Part shown: in pieces, positions 9,051 to 17,476 of the stretch
How positions within the stretch are numbered: the stretch's first letter is position 1
Layout: every line of letters begins with the position of its first letter
NCBI GenBank assembly: GCA_026705925.1
Contig: JAPOZT010000034.1
Coordinates: 186,001-250,000 of the forward strand
Direction: 5' to 3'
Length of the DNA stretch: 64,000 nucleotides
Origin: Gemmatimonadota bacterium
GTDB taxonomy: Bacteria; JAAXHH01
Notes under the pieces: model-generated
Database searches by the model: none
Told to the model about the DNA's origin: nothing
The model's input: only the letters and a program-made list of their open reading frames with translations
Position numbers and translations under genes: made by a program

Positions 9051-9908
9051 TTACCGGAACACCACGGTTCGGTGTCCGTTGATCAACACGCGCCGCTGTA
9101 TGTGGTAGAGTACGGCCCGCGCCAGCACGATGCGTTCGATGTCGTGCCCCACGGCTGTCAGTTCCGCCGGAGACATGCGATGGGTCACGGCCTCCACGTC
9201 CTGCTCGATGATCGGTCCTTCGTCGAGGTCGGCCGTCACGTAATGGGCGGTGGCGCCGATCAGCTTCACGCCGCGCCGATGGGCCTGGTGGTAGGGCCGG
9301 GCACCCTTGAATCCCGGCAGGAAGGAGTGGTGGATGTTGATGATGCGGCCCGCCATCCGCTTGCAGACCTCGGGGCCGATGATCCGCATGTAGCGGGCAA
9401 GCACGACGAAATCGATGTTGTTTTCCTCGATTTCGTCGATCAGCCGCTCCTCCTGCTCCTCCTGGTTCTCCGGCGTGATGGGCAGGTGCAGAAAGTCGAT
9501 GCCCGATTCCTCCGCCAGTTGTCCGGCGTCGGGGTGATTGGAGATGATCAGCGGGATGTCCAGCCGGAGCTTGTCCATGCGGGTGCGGTTCAGCAGGTCC
9601 AGCAGGCAGTGCAGTTCCCGCGACACCATGATGAGCGCCCGGGGCCGGGTGTCGTCGGCGGACAGGTCCCACTGCATCTCGAGCTCGTCCGCCAGCGGTG
9701 CGAAGGTCCGCCACAGGGACCCCAGCGTTACCGGACCGCCGAAATGCACCCGCATGAAGAACCGCTCGCTGTACGGATCGATGTAGGTATCGCTCTCGAT
9801 GACGTGGCATCCTTGTTCCGCCAGCCAGCGGGTCACGGTGTAGATCAGTCCCGTGCGCTTGGGACAGGACAGGGCCAGCAGGAAGTTCTTTACGGTGCGT
9901 GCCTTCAT
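9051..9908 (-). CDS. purU: Formyltetrahydrofolate deformylase
   Basis: The 285-residue product has an N-terminal ACT domain (about residues 8-85) and a C-terminal formyltransferase-fold domain with NIHHSFLPGFKGARPY and HYVTADLDEGPIIEQD, the segments that carry the catalytic Asn, His and Asp of PurU. It hydrolyses 10-formyl-THF to formate and THF, balancing one-carbon pools and supplying formate for purine synthesis. The length is normal for the family. It lies 237 bp downstream of the ferredoxin gene on the same strand, with a strong hairpin between them, so co-transcription is uncertain. Confidence 0.95.
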   Translation of the reverse strand: MKARTVKNFLLALSCPKRTGLIYTVTRWLAEQGCHVIESDTYIDPYSERFFMRVHFGGPVTLGSLWRTFAPLADELEMQWDLSADDTRPRALIMVSRELHCLLDLLNRTRMDKLRLDIPLIISNHPDAGQLAEESGIDFLHLPITPENQEEQEERLIDEIEENNIDFVVLARYMRIIGPEVCKRMAGRIINIHHSFLPGFKGARPYHQAHRRGVKLIGATAHYVTADLDEGPIIEQDVEAVTHRMSPAELTAVGHDIERIVLARAVLYHIQRRVLINGHRTVVFR

Positions 9909-9999
9909 GAATGGAGACCGTTACCGTGGGTTTGTGGAATGGCTGCGTACCGAGTGTCCTCTTCGGTGGGCAGGATAGATGATGAAGAGGACATGAAGG

Positions 10000-10020
10000 C
10001 GGACCCTGCCGCAGGGTCCG
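10000..10020 (-). terminator. 9-bp perfect hairpin between ferredoxin and purU
   Basis: CGGACCCTG and CAGGGTCCG form a perfect GC-rich stem with a 3-nt loop. It lies about 125 bp after the ferredoxin stop. No T-tract follows on the minus strand, so it may be a weak terminator, an mRNA-stabilising hairpin or a processing site rather than a classic intrinsic terminator. Confidence 0.4.
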
Positions 10021-10145
10021 GTTGCCGTGGGGCGGCGGGCGAGATCAGGCGGGACCGGACGGAACCGGGCGGAATCGACGGGCTCTGGTGTGCAAATAGC
10101 GTGCGATGGCGGGCGCTCCGCCCTGGCTTGACCGGCGCAAGGCCG

Positions 10146-10391
10146 TCAGTCGTCCGTGAAGAAATCCGCGTTGATCTGGATGTAGTTCTGCCATTCGTCC
10201 GGAGTGTCTTCTTCGGCGAAAATGGCCTCAACCGGACATTCGGGCTCGCAGGCGCCGCAGTCTATGCACTCTTCCGGATCGATGTACAGCATCCGTTCGC
10301 CGTCCTTGGTGTGAATGCAGTCCACCGGGCATACATCGACACAGCCCTTGTCCATTACGTCAATGCATGGCTCTGCGATAATGTAAGTCAT
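10146..10391 (-). CDS. fdxA: 7Fe-type ferredoxin
   Basis: The 81-residue acidic protein begins MTYIIAEPC. The first cysteine set reads C-x7-C-x3-C-x3-CI with a P after the third Cys, the spacing of [3Fe-4S]/[4Fe-4S] ferredoxins. The second set is the classic C-x2-C-x2-C-x3-CP (CIDCGACEPECP). The tail DEWQNYIQINADFF is also typical of the FdxA type. The ATG at 10391 is preceded by GAGGAG at a good distance, which rejects the longer frame that starts 28 codons upstream. It probably carries electrons for enzymes such as KorAB or the aldehyde oxidoreductase near 59 kb; this pairing is inference. Confidence 0.95.
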   Translation of the reverse strand: MTYIIAEPCIDVMDKGCVDVCPVDCIHTKDGERMLYIDPEECIDCGACEPECPVEAIFAEEDTPDEWQNYIQINADFFTDD

Positions 10392-10514
10392 CCGAGTCTC
10401 CTCGCTAAAACACGCTTTCTTGAAACAAACCGGCTTTGAGGATGCGTCGAACCCGGTACCGTCGGGAACAAACAATCAAACCAGGCAACGGTTCCGCCGC
10501 CAAAATACCGTAGT

Positions 10515-10543
10515 ATAATAGTCGGCGCGCCATGGCCTGTCAA
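10515..10543 (-). promoter_or_regulatory. Sigma-70-type promoter for fdxA
   Basis: On the minus strand a perfect TTGACA (10538-10543) and TATTAT (10515-10520) are spaced 17 bp apart. The leader to the fdxA ATG would be about 115 nt. Confidence 0.7.
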
Positions 10544-10592
10544 GCCTGAATTCGTTTGACCGCGGACCGGTTCTCCCTTAAGTTCAAAGGCC

Positions 10593-11276
10593 ATGCCACC
10601 GTTCGCCGTACCCGCCGAGCTGGCCCGCCGTTACGACGTCTGTTTCAAGTCCATAGCCATTGGCAAGTGGGTGAACCTGGACATGCTGGCGGTACGCGAT
10701 CCCGATGTGCTCATCGACGAAATCGACCCGGAATGCTACGATGAGGATGAACGCCTGCCCTACTGGGCGGAGATCTGGCCCTCGGCGATCGGTCTCGGCC
10801 GTCACCTGTTCGAGTACCCCGCGCCCGCCGGTTCCCGGATCCTGGAACTGGGCTGCGGCATCGGCCTGGCCGGTATCGCCGCGGCCGCGGCCGGACTGGC
10901 GGTCACCGCGTGCGATTATGAAGAAGACGCCCTGGACTTCGCCCGGTACAACGCCCGGCTGAACGCCCTGGATGGGCGCGTATCCTTCCGGTTCCTGGAC
11001 TGGAGAAACCCGGATCTCGACCGCAAGTACGCCATTGTAATCGGCTCGGACATCCTGTACGAAAGGCCGAACCACGATCCGATCCAGCGCCTGCTCCACG
11101 AAACGCTGGAACCGGGCGGCATGTTCCTCGCGAGCGATCCCGACCGCCGGGCGGCCGCCCCCTTCGTCGAATCCATGATCGCCCGGGGATACCGCCACAG
11201 CGCACAGCCCCGGAAGGTGAAATTCGAAAGCAAGGACAACCGCGTCATCGTCCACCGGTTTCTGAAGGAAGACTGA
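10593..11276 (+). CDS. Class I SAM methyltransferase, protein-lysine methyltransferase-like
   Basis: This 227-residue protein has the Rossmann methyltransferase motif LELGCGIGLAGI near residues 86-97 and an acidic residue ending strand two (ACDYEEDAL). The segments LPYWAEIWPSAIGLGRHL before motif I and GSDILYER after motif IV are the pattern seen in the METTL/Methyltransf_16 lysine methyltransferases (ETFB- or calmodulin-lysine type). That makes a protein-lysine substrate more likely than a small molecule, but this is inferred from motifs. It starts about 50 bp from the fdxA promoter in the opposite direction. Confidence 0.8.
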   Translation: MPPFAVPAELARRYDVCFKSIAIGKWVNLDMLAVRDPDVLIDEIDPECYDEDERLPYWAEIWPSAIGLGRHLFEYPAPAGSRILELGCGIGLAGIAAAAAGLAVTACDYEEDALDFARYNARLNALDGRVSFRFLDWRNPDLDRKYAIVIGSDILYERPNHDPIQRLLHETLEPGGMFLASDPDRRAAAPFVESMIARGYRHSAQPRKVKFESKDNRVIVHRFLKED

Positions 11277-11317
11277 GCCGTCGCCCTGAGCTCGCCGCGC
11301 CCGCGGCCCCCGGGTTG

Positions 11318-11358
11318 GCTGCCCTGAACCCGCTGCCCTGAACCCGCTGCCCTGAGCC
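11318..11358. repeat. 14-bp tandem repeat before the cca gene
   Basis: The unit GCTGCCCTGAACCC occurs at 11318-11331 and 11332-11345, with a third degenerate copy to 11358. A further partial copy lies at 11395-11408, just before the cca ribosome site. The stretch is non-coding. Confidence 0.75.
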
Positions 11359-11420
11359 ACCGCGCTGAGTTGGCCGCCCTTGGGCACTGCGATGAACCCG
11401 CTGCCCTGATCGGAAAGGAC

Positions 11421-12716
11421 ATGAACGACGCCATAGACCAGCTTCCGGAGGAGATCCGCGGGCAACTGCGCCAGGCCGGCCGCCTGGCCGACGAATCGGG
11501 GCTGGCGCTGTACCTGGTTGGCGGGACCGTGCGGGACCTGCTGCTGGGACGTGCCAGGACGGATATCGACCTGGCGGTGGAAGGAGACGGCATGGAGTTC
11601 GCCGCCCGGCTGGCCCGGGCGTCCGGCGGCCGTTGCGCACCCAATCCCCGGTTCCTGACGGCCACCGTGGAAATGCCCGAAGGCCACAGCCTGGACGTGG
11701 CTACGGCCCGCAGCGAGACCTACGAGCGTCCGGGCGCGCTGCCCAGGGTGGCGTCCGCTTCGATGGACGTGGACCTGGCGCGGCGGGACTTCACGATCAA
11801 TGCCATGGCGGTCTCGCTGAACGGGCGGAGCTTCGGCGAACTGGTCGATCCGTTCGAGGGCGGGGCCGATCTGCGGAAGAAGCGGGTCCGCATTCTTCAC
11901 GACCGGAGCTTCATCGACGATCCGACCCGTCTCTTCCGGGCCGTCCGGTTCGAACAGCGCCTTCGGTTCCGGCTCGAGCGCGGGACGGAACGGAGGTTCC
12001 GGGAAGCGGTCGCGCAAGACATGATCGGGCACCTCTCGGGACCCCGGTTGCTCGAGCAGTTGAAACTGGTCTGCTTCGAACCGGATCCCTGGCTGGTCTT
12101 CAACCGGCTCGAAGGACTCGAGGTCCTCAGGGCCATCCACCCCGCCCTCGGGTCCGACGAAGGACTTAAGACGCTGGTCCGGGAGATCAGCCCGTCCGGC
12201 GCTCCGGCGTCTCCGGCCGGCAGCCCGCCGACTCCGGCTGGAGACGGCTGGTGGATCCTGTACCTGGTGGCGCTGTTCGGCCCGCACCGGGCGGAGACGC
12301 TGCAGGGCGTCGTGGACCGGCTGAAGCCCAACCGGCGGCTCAGGAAGGCCATCGAGGACATGTCCCGGTGGTCCGCCGTGGAGCGGGCCGTCGCGTCGGG
12401 GGAGATCGACACGCCGGCGGACTTCTTCCACGCGGTGCGATCGATATCGGAGGACACCATGCTGTTCGTCACCCTGACCCACCCGGACGAAGGCATGCGG
12501 AAGCGTTGCGAAACCTATTACCACCAGCACCGGCACCTGCGCCTGTCCATCGACGGAGGCACGCTCAAGGACCTGGGCATCGCGGAGGGTCCGGCATACG
12601 GCCGGATCCTGGAGGGCGTGCTCTCGATGAAGATCAACGGCGAAATCGGTAACGCGGAGGAGGAACGAAGCGCCGCGCGGGATCTCGGTGCGCGCCTTCA
12701 CCGCCCCGAATCCTGA
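11421..12716 (+). CDS. CCA tRNA nucleotidyltransferase / poly(A) polymerase family protein
   Basis: The 431-residue class II nucleotidyltransferase shows GGTVRD at 34-39, the metal-binding DID near 48-50, RRDFTINAMA near 137-146 and DPTRLFRAVRFEQRLRF further on, which are the head and neck motifs of the tRNA CCA-adding/poly(A) polymerase family. It would add or repair the CCA end of tRNAs or add 3' A-tails; sequence alone does not separate the two. I chose the ATG at 11421 because GGAAAGG lies just upstream; an in-frame TTG at 11370 falls in repeat DNA. The middle contains a Pro/Ala/Ser insert (PSGAPASPAGSPPTPAG) that looks like a repeat-derived linker. Confidence 0.9.
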   Translation: MNDAIDQLPEEIRGQLRQAGRLADESGLALYLVGGTVRDLLLGRARTDIDLAVEGDGMEFAARLARASGGRCAPNPRFLTATVEMPEGHSLDVATARSETYERPGALPRVASASMDVDLARRDFTINAMAVSLNGRSFGELVDPFEGGADLRKKRVRILHDRSFIDDPTRLFRAVRFEQRLRFRLERGTERRFREAVAQDMIGHLSGPRLLEQLKLVCFEPDPWLVFNRLEGLEVLRAIHPALGSDEGLKTLVREISPSGAPASPAGSPPTPAGDGWWILYLVALFGPHRAETLQGVVDRLKPNRRLRKAIEDMSRWSAVERAVASGEIDTPADFFHAVRSISEDTMLFVTLTHPDEGMRKRCETYYHQHRHLRLSIDGGTLKDLGIAEGPAYGRILEGVLSMKINGEIGNAEEERSAARDLGARLHRPES

Positions 12717-12747
12717 ATGGATCCGCTGTCACATTAAAGGAGTATCC

Positions 12748-13395
12748 ATGCCCGACTTTACGATCCTGTTCATCGCCATGCCGGCGATCCTCTTCGCCCT
12801 GACCTTTCACGAGTACGCCCATGCCTGGGCGGCGTTTAAACTGGGCGACCCCACGGCGCGCAGCATGGGGCGGCTTTCGCTCAACCCCCTGGTGCATCTC
12901 GACCCGGCCGGCACCATCATGCTGATCATCACCGTCATGAGCGGATTCGGCATCGGCTGGGCGAAACCCGTCCCGGTGGATCCACGCTACCTGCGCAATC
13001 CCCGGAAGGACATGCTCTGGATCGCCCTGGCCGGGCCGGTGTCCAATATCATCCTGGCCTTCATCCTGGTGGGCGTCTTCACCCACATGCCCTCGGGAGG
13101 CGCACTGACCGACACGCTGCGCCAGATGATCCGGTACGGCATCATCATCAACCTGGCGCTGGCCTTCTTCAACATGCTGCCGATCCCTCCGCTGGACGGG
13201 TCGCGGGTCCTGAAGGGACTGCTGCCCCCGGCGCAGGCGCAGCGGTACGGCCAGCTGGAGATGTACGGCCCCATGCTGCTGATCGGCCTGATCATCGCGG
13301 ACCAGATGCTCCAGCTGGGTATCATCCGGACCTGGATCGCCTTGCCTGCCCAGATCAGCCTGCGACTGATGAGCGAGATTTTCAGCAGCTTCTAA
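12748..13395 (+). CDS. Site-2-type membrane metalloprotease (M50 family)
   Basis: The 215-residue polytopic protein carries the zinc motif HEYAH at residues 21-25 inside the first membrane segment, and NMLPIPPLDGSR near 147-158, the NPDG-like third zinc-ligand region. This is the compact YwhC/Rip3-like form without a PDZ domain. Such proteases cut transmembrane substrates, often anti-sigma factors, but no sigma/anti-sigma pair is nearby. The start has a strong ribosome site (AAAGGAG at 12735-12741). It lies 31 bp after cca and 11 bp before the epimerase gene, so all three may be co-transcribed. Confidence 0.92.
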   Translation: MPDFTILFIAMPAILFALTFHEYAHAWAAFKLGDPTARSMGRLSLNPLVHLDPAGTIMLIITVMSGFGIGWAKPVPVDPRYLRNPRKDMLWIALAGPVSNIILAFILVGVFTHMPSGGALTDTLRQMIRYGIIINLALAFFNMLPIPPLDGSRVLKGLLPPAQAQRYGQLEMYGPMLLIGLIIADQMLQLGIIRTWIALPAQISLRLMSEIFSSF

Positions 13396-13406
13396 ACGGG
13401 GGCTTC

Positions 13407-14420
13407 ATGCGGCTGAGTACCGAAACGGTCCGCCTGGACCTCATCCATCCCTTCCGCATCGCCCGCGAGGTCAGCGATCACAAGCACAACGTGCTCGTGC
13501 GCATCTCCGACGGCGAGCTGACCGGCACGGGCGAAGCCGCGCCTTCCCGCTACTACGGGGAAGACGCCGGTTCGGTCATGAGGGCACTGGAGAAAGTGCC
13601 GCCCCTCCTCGGCGGCGATCCCTTCGAACTCGAGGAAACGACCGATCGCCTCGCGTCCGCGCTCCCCAGCGATCCCGCGGCGCGCGCGGCCGTGGACATC
13701 GCGATGCACGACCTGGCCGCCCAGCGGCTCGGCGTACCGCTCTACCGGTGGCTCGGTCTCGATCCCGCGAAAACGCCCGTCACTTCATTCACCATCGGCA
13801 TCGACGAGCCGGCGACCGTCCGCCGCAAAGTGCGCGAGGCCGCAGGGTACCCGGCGTTGAAGATCAAGCTCGGTTCGGAAAAGGACCTCGAGATCATGCG
13901 CACGATCCGGGATGAAACGGATGCGCGGATCCGGATCGACGCCAACGGGGGGTGGACGTCGGACCAGGCCGTGGAAATGGTCGGCCGCCTGTCCGAGTTC
14001 GGCGTGGAACTCGTGGAGCAGCCCCTGCCCCCCGGTTCGCCCGCGGACTGGCACAGGGTGCGGGAGGCCGCATCCATGCCGGTCTTCGCCGACGAAAGCG
14101 TACTGGTCTCCCCGGACGTGCCCGCCATGGCCGGCCTGGTGGACGGCGTCAACATAAAACTGATGAAATGCGGCGGGGTCCGCGAAGCGCTTCGCCTCAT
14201 CCACACCGCCCGGGCCCACGGGATGGGCGTCATGATCGGCTGCATGATCGAAACCTCCGTCGCCATCACCGCCGCGGCCCACCTCTCCCCCTTGGTCGAC
14301 TATGCCGACCTGGACGGCAATCTGTTGATCGCCAACGATCCCTTCAGCGGAGCAGCCGTTCGGCAGGGACGCCTGGTCCTGCCGGAAGAACCGGGAATCG
14401 GGATAGTACCCAGGTCATAG
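13407..14420 (+). CDS. Dipeptide epimerase (L-Ala-D/L-Glu epimerase type), enolase superfamily
   Basis: The 337-residue protein has the muconate-lactonising-enzyme/epimerase active site: the KxK pair in LKIKLG near residue 151, metal ligands in RIDANGGW, VEQPLP and FADES, the second catalytic Lys in NIKLMKCGG, and YADLDGNLL near the end. This set fits L-Ala-D/L-Glu epimerases, which recycle murein tripeptide fragments. Related dipeptide epimerases share the signature, so exact specificity is open. It follows the site-2 protease by 11 bp. Confidence 0.88.
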   Translation: MRLSTETVRLDLIHPFRIAREVSDHKHNVLVRISDGELTGTGEAAPSRYYGEDAGSVMRALEKVPPLLGGDPFELEETTDRLASALPSDPAARAAVDIAMHDLAAQRLGVPLYRWLGLDPAKTPVTSFTIGIDEPATVRRKVREAAGYPALKIKLGSEKDLEIMRTIRDETDARIRIDANGGWTSDQAVEMVGRLSEFGVELVEQPLPPGSPADWHRVREAASMPVFADESVLVSPDVPAMAGLVDGVNIKLMKCGGVREALRLIHTARAHGMGVMIGCMIETSVAITAAAHLSPLVDYADLDGNLLIANDPFSGAAVRQGRLVLPEEPGIGIVPRS

Positions 14421-14977
14421 ACAACCCCCCCTCCTCACCAGCGTTTTCCTGTCCTTCACTGCTCGTCGCCCTGGTATCACCGTCCGTTACCGTGCTATGC
14501 GAGTGTCGGAAGGGTCTCACGGCGGTTTCGAAGTACACACTACCATAAATTAAATTAAATAATAAGTATTATTACCGGACATTCCCTCTTCCTTATGGCA
14601 GGGAAGCTCTCGGGGGCGCCCCCAGCCCGCAATGCAGTGATCAGCTTTGCAACGCCGCGTGCCGGTCCTTTCGCCCTGCCAATACCAGCCTTGGGCGGCT
14701 GGTTCGACCCAAAAACACAAAAAACTGTTGACTAAGATTTATTGAAATATAAATTATACTACACGGTAGTTTAATAAGCTTTGGTCGATTGAATGAAATC
14801 CGCCCGCATCTGGGTGTTTCACGTCGGGTGGCACTGATATCCGCACAATCTGCGACAGTTAACGGACTGTCCATTACGCGTAATGCACTGGACGGGAAAG
14901 GAGGACATATAGAACGGTGTCGTTAAGCTTCAACCTTATTACTGCAATGCGTAACATTCGATAAACGGGAGACGACA
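14421..14977. other. 557-bp intergenic region with structured and AT-rich parts
   Basis: No convincing gene is present. From left to right: an AT-rich stretch with a near-palindrome AATAATA-AG-TATTATT around 14556-14571; a GC-rich structured block at about 14596-14712 containing a perfect 12-bp palindrome GGGGGCGCCCCC, an outer pair GGCAGGG/CCCTGCC about 80 nt apart, and a hairpin ACCAGCC-6 nt-GGCTGGT; an A-rich then AT-rich stretch at 14710-14785 with loose promoter-like hexamers; and a 14-bp palindrome at 14872-14885. It is the likely control region of the collagen-like lipoprotein, and may encode a small RNA. Confidence 0.55.
14872..14885. repeat. 14-bp perfect palindrome upstream of the collagen-like gene
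   Basis: CATTACGCGTAATG reads identically on both strands and lies 93 bp upstream of the ATG at 14978. A related GCAATGCGTAAC occurs at about 14943-14954. It is a candidate binding site for a dimeric regulator. Confidence 0.45.
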
Positions 14978-16321
14978 ATGCATTACCTCATAGTATTTGT
15001 GATTGCGTTCGCACTATCCATGATGGGATGCGAAGGCAAGACAGGCCCGGCTGGCCCCGCCGGCCTTCAAGGTGCGGCTGGTCCGCAGGGCGTGGCCGGC
15101 CCTGCCGGTGATCAAGGTGCGGTTGGTCCGCAAGGTCCGCCTGGTCCCAAGGGCGAACAGGGAGATCCGGGTCCCGCCGGTACTCAAGGTCCCGCCGGTA
15201 CTCAAGGTCCCGCCGGCCCGCAAGGTCCCGCCGGCCCGCAAGGTCCCCAGGGCGAGGGCATCGACGCGGATCAGATCATCGGTAGCGGCGTACTGTCCGA
15301 TATTCATCACATCAAGTTGATGCAGGATGGCAACGACAAGAAGATCGCCGTGTTTGACGCGCCTGATTACGAACTCAGGGAAGGTTCGGAAAACACCCTG
15401 GATCTGATCATGGCAGTGGGCGATATGACCATGATCGCCGCAAAGGCCGCCAGCCAGAGTGGTATGGCCCTGCCCATCACGTTCGACTGGGCTTCCGATT
15501 CCGACGCTGTTACGGTCGACGGGGGCGCCATTGACGCCGTATCCTCGACCAGCAAGGCGACGGTAACGGTCTCCGCTGTGGGCAGAGGTGTGGAAATCGA
15601 CCTGACCATCAAAGTGCTCGACCTGATCAAGCGGATCGAGTTTGCTTCAGGCCAGGCGACCTCTTATGTGCTGCCGGTCGGCGGATCGATCGAATTGATG
15701 ACACCCGTCGCCTACAATGAGGAAGAAGACGGCGACGTAATCGACGGCGCCGAAGCGCTGATCGACTGGGTAAGTTCCGATACCGACGTAGTCAGCGTGG
15801 ACGGTAACACGATCTCGGCGGAAGGCAGAGGCAAAGCCGAGATCACGGCCCAGGGCCAGGGCGTCACTTCCAAGGCCAAGATCACGGTCACCGTCGCCGG
15901 CGGTACCGGTGTCATCAGGTACGTGATGAATCCATACCCGTCCAGTACTGCCGACCGTACCAGGACCCTGACGCTCGCGGTCGAAGACGATCCAGCCACT
16001 ACTGACGTGAATGAATCGGTGGCGAGATCAGTAGAGCCCGTCACGAATATCGTGCTTCGAATCCAGGTGCTGGAGGTCGGTCCCGACGGCAAGACTTCGA
16101 ACAATGACGATGCCTTGACGGCGACCCTCCGAAGCCAGAACCCGGATGTGATCACAATACCCGATAACCAGAACCCGGCCACAATAGCTAACGCACTAGG
16201 GACAATCACCATCCCAACCACTGAGGAGTGGATCGTTGGTCATGGTACGGCGTATCTGGTGGTTTCGATTCCCGGAGCTGAGGATTTGCCTCTGGCTCCG
16301 ATCTTCATCAACGCGCCCTGA
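14978..16321 (+). CDS. Collagen-like repeat lipoprotein with Ig-like (Big) domains
   Basis: This 447-residue protein begins with a hydrophobic signal ending SMMGC, with Cys18 as likely lipidation site. An uninterrupted run of 25 Gly-X-Y triplets follows (residues 20-94), rich in GPA, GPQ and GTQ, the hallmark of bacterial collagen-like triple helices. After that come at least two beta-rich modules of the bacterial Ig-like Big_2 type, each with the [10 protein letters not shown] or [10 protein letters not shown] pattern followed by V-x-G-x-T/I-S. The protein would be surface-anchored with a trimeric stalk. GGGAG lies at a good distance before the ATG. It is monocistronic. The function could be adhesion or a structural surface fibre; nothing nearby decides it. 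Confidence 0.85.
   Translation: MHYLIVFVIAFALSMMGCEGKTGPAGPAGLQGAAGPQGVAGPAGDQGAVGPQGPPGPKGEQGDPGPAGTQGPAGTQGPAGPQGPAGPQGPQGEGIDADQIIGSGVLSDIHHIKLMQDGNDKKIAVFDAPDYELREGSENTLDLIMAVGDMTMIAAKAASQSGMALPITFDWASDSDAVTVDGGAIDAVSSTSKATVTVSAVGRGVEIDLTIKVLDLIKRIEFASGQATSYVLPVGGSIELMTPVAYNEEEDGDVIDGAEALIDWVSSDTDVVSVDGNTISAEGRGKAEITAQGQGVTSKAKITVTVAGGTGVIRYVMNPYPSSTADRTRTLTLAVEDDPATTDVNESVARSVEPVTNIVLRIQVLEVGPDGKTSNNDDALTATLRSQNPDVITIPDNQNPATIANALGTITIPTTEEWIVGHGTAYLVVSIPGAEDLPLAPIFINAP
15173..15244. repeat. 18-bp tandem repeats in the collagen-like domain
   Basis: Four adjacent 18-bp units: two identical copies ending in TACTCAAGGT, then two identical copies ending in CCGCAAGGT. Each unit encodes two Gly-X-Y triplets, so slippage changes stalk length in frame. 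Confidence 0.9.
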
Positions 16322-16640
16322 ACCGTCGTTGTCGCTACAGGTCGCATAACCGTTCACCAGGTTCGGGATAATCCGGGCCCGTAGCCAGGGTGCAGAAAGA
16401 GTCCTGGAAGTACCGTAAAAGTTCTGGGGTGTCGCCTGGGATTATCCAAAATGGGGTCAGGATCCTCTTCCGAGGATCAGCCTTCGCGGAAGCCTCATGC
16501 ATTTGTATCAGGCATCCTGGAACACCTTCCCGTTCGCCCTGAGTAGGAGCTACGGCCACTGAAAGGGGCGAGCGGCCTGACATACAAAAGCCTTGGTGCT
16601 GGAACGTGCCGGGGCTTTGTCATTGCAGGAGGTTTTGCAT
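16322..16640. other. 319-bp intergenic region with hairpins, possible REP-like relic
   Basis: The region lies between the convergent lipoprotein and lpxH genes. GATCCTC-TTCC-GAGGATC (16461-16478) is a perfect hairpin, preceded by GGGGTCAG. About 65 bp later the segment GTTCGCCCTGAG resembles common bacterial REP sequences. Near 16588-16619 a loose stem AAAGCC/GGCTTT spans about 20 nt and could end lpxH transcription. An open frame of 82 codons on the minus strand has no recognisable protein features and I do not call it a gene. Confidence 0.4.
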
Positions 16641-17387
16641 TCAGCGCTTGTCCCCCGGGGCGCCGTACTGTTCCAGGGTCATCTCTCCGTCGCGCAACAC
16701 GCCATAGGTGTCATGCCGGAGCCAGTCCCCCAGGTTGATATAGACCTTGTCCTCCTTGTGCTGCAGCGTCGGGCAGTGGTTGTGTCCGAAGACCACCGCA
16801 TCATAACCCTGGTCGAGCAGTGAGAAGGCCAGGTCCCGGTAAGCCTCCCGCGGGTCCCACGCCGTGGGGGTGCCGTGGCGCCTGCTCAGGCGCGAGGCCA
16901 GGCGGCCGAGCCTGAAGCCGCAGTCCGGGTGAATCAACTGAAACAGGCGGATGCTGAAGGCGCTGTGGATGATCTTCGCAAGCACGCGGTATCCAAAGTC
17001 CCTGGATATGAGACCGTGGCCGTGGGCGATATATATCTTCCGCCCGTGATGGGTGACGGTCAGCGGGCCTTCGGCCGTTACCACCCCAACCTGCTCGTCC
17101 AGGAAGGTCCCCAGCCAGAAGTCGTGGTTTCCCGCGAGGTAGGTGACCCGGACGCCGCTTTCGACCAGCGAACTCAGCGTGTGCAGCACCGTGTAATGCT
17201 GGCGCGGCACCACGGTGCGGTACTCGAACCAGAAATCGAACAGATCGCCCACGATATAGAGATGATCGGCCCGGTCCCTCAGACTTCGCAGGAAGTCCAG
17301 CAACCGGTCTCTTCTCTCTTTCTCCGCCCCGTAATCGTCGATTCCGAGGTGGGCGTCGGAAATGAAGTAGACGGGTTTATGACTCAT
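16641..17387 (-). CDS. lpxH: UDP-2,3-diacylglucosamine pyrophosphatase (lipid A pathway)
   Basis: The product (248 residues from the ATG at 17387) is a calcineurin-type metallophosphoesterase with the ordered motifs FISDAHLG, VGDLFDFWFEY, AGNHDFWLG, YIAHGHG and VFGHNHCP that bind the two metals. The DFWFEY and H-x-C-P details are typical of LpxH. The enzyme acts at the cytoplasmic membrane and cleaves UDP-2,3-diacylglucosamine to lipid X, so the organism should make lipid A. The frame extends 25 codons further upstream to 17462. The start at 17387 gives the normal family N-terminus, but no clear ribosome site distinguishes them. It is divergent from blaI. Confidence 0.9.
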   Translation of the reverse strand: MSHKPVYFISDAHLGIDDYGAEKERRDRLLDFLRSLRDRADHLYIVGDLFDFWFEYRTVVPRQHYTVLHTLSSLVESGVRVTYLAGNHDFWLGTFLDEQVGVVTAEGPLTVTHHGRKIYIAHGHGLISRDFGYRVLAKIIHSAFSIRLFQLIHPDCGFRLGRLASRLSRRHGTPTAWDPREAYRDLAFSLLDQGYDAVVFGHNHCPTLQHKEDKVYINLGDWLRHDTYGVLRDGEMTLEQYGAPGDKR

Positions 17388-17476
17388 ATCTGGCACCAGG
17401 ACCGAAACAGGCCGTTGAACGCCGGTTTCCCGGGGATCCAGGGGACAACTTTGGATTGACATTTCGCCGTGCGCAC

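Noticed and set aside
10584-12701. A 705-codon minus-strand frame opposite the methyltransferase and cca genes
   Set aside because: Both genes on the plus strand have clear motifs; the minus product has none and spans a non-coding repeat.
14596-14690. c-di-GMP-I (GEMM) riboswitch on the minus strand
   Set aside because: Only GCAAAGC and a GAAA element match; the tetraloop receptor and closing stem are not recognisable, and the downstream direction leads away from any target gene.
14728-14760. TTGACT with a TATACT as promoter of the collagen-like gene
   Set aside because: Spacing is 21 bp (or 14 bp to TATAAA), outside the useful range.
14641-14874. A 77-codon minus-strand frame in the intergenic region
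   Set aside because: It crosses the hairpins and AT-rich control region, lacks a ribosome site and looks unlike neighbouring proteins.
16335-16583. An 82-codon minus-strand frame between the lipoprotein and lpxH genes
   Set aside because: No ribosome site, no recognisable motif, and it overlaps the hairpin/REP-like sequence.
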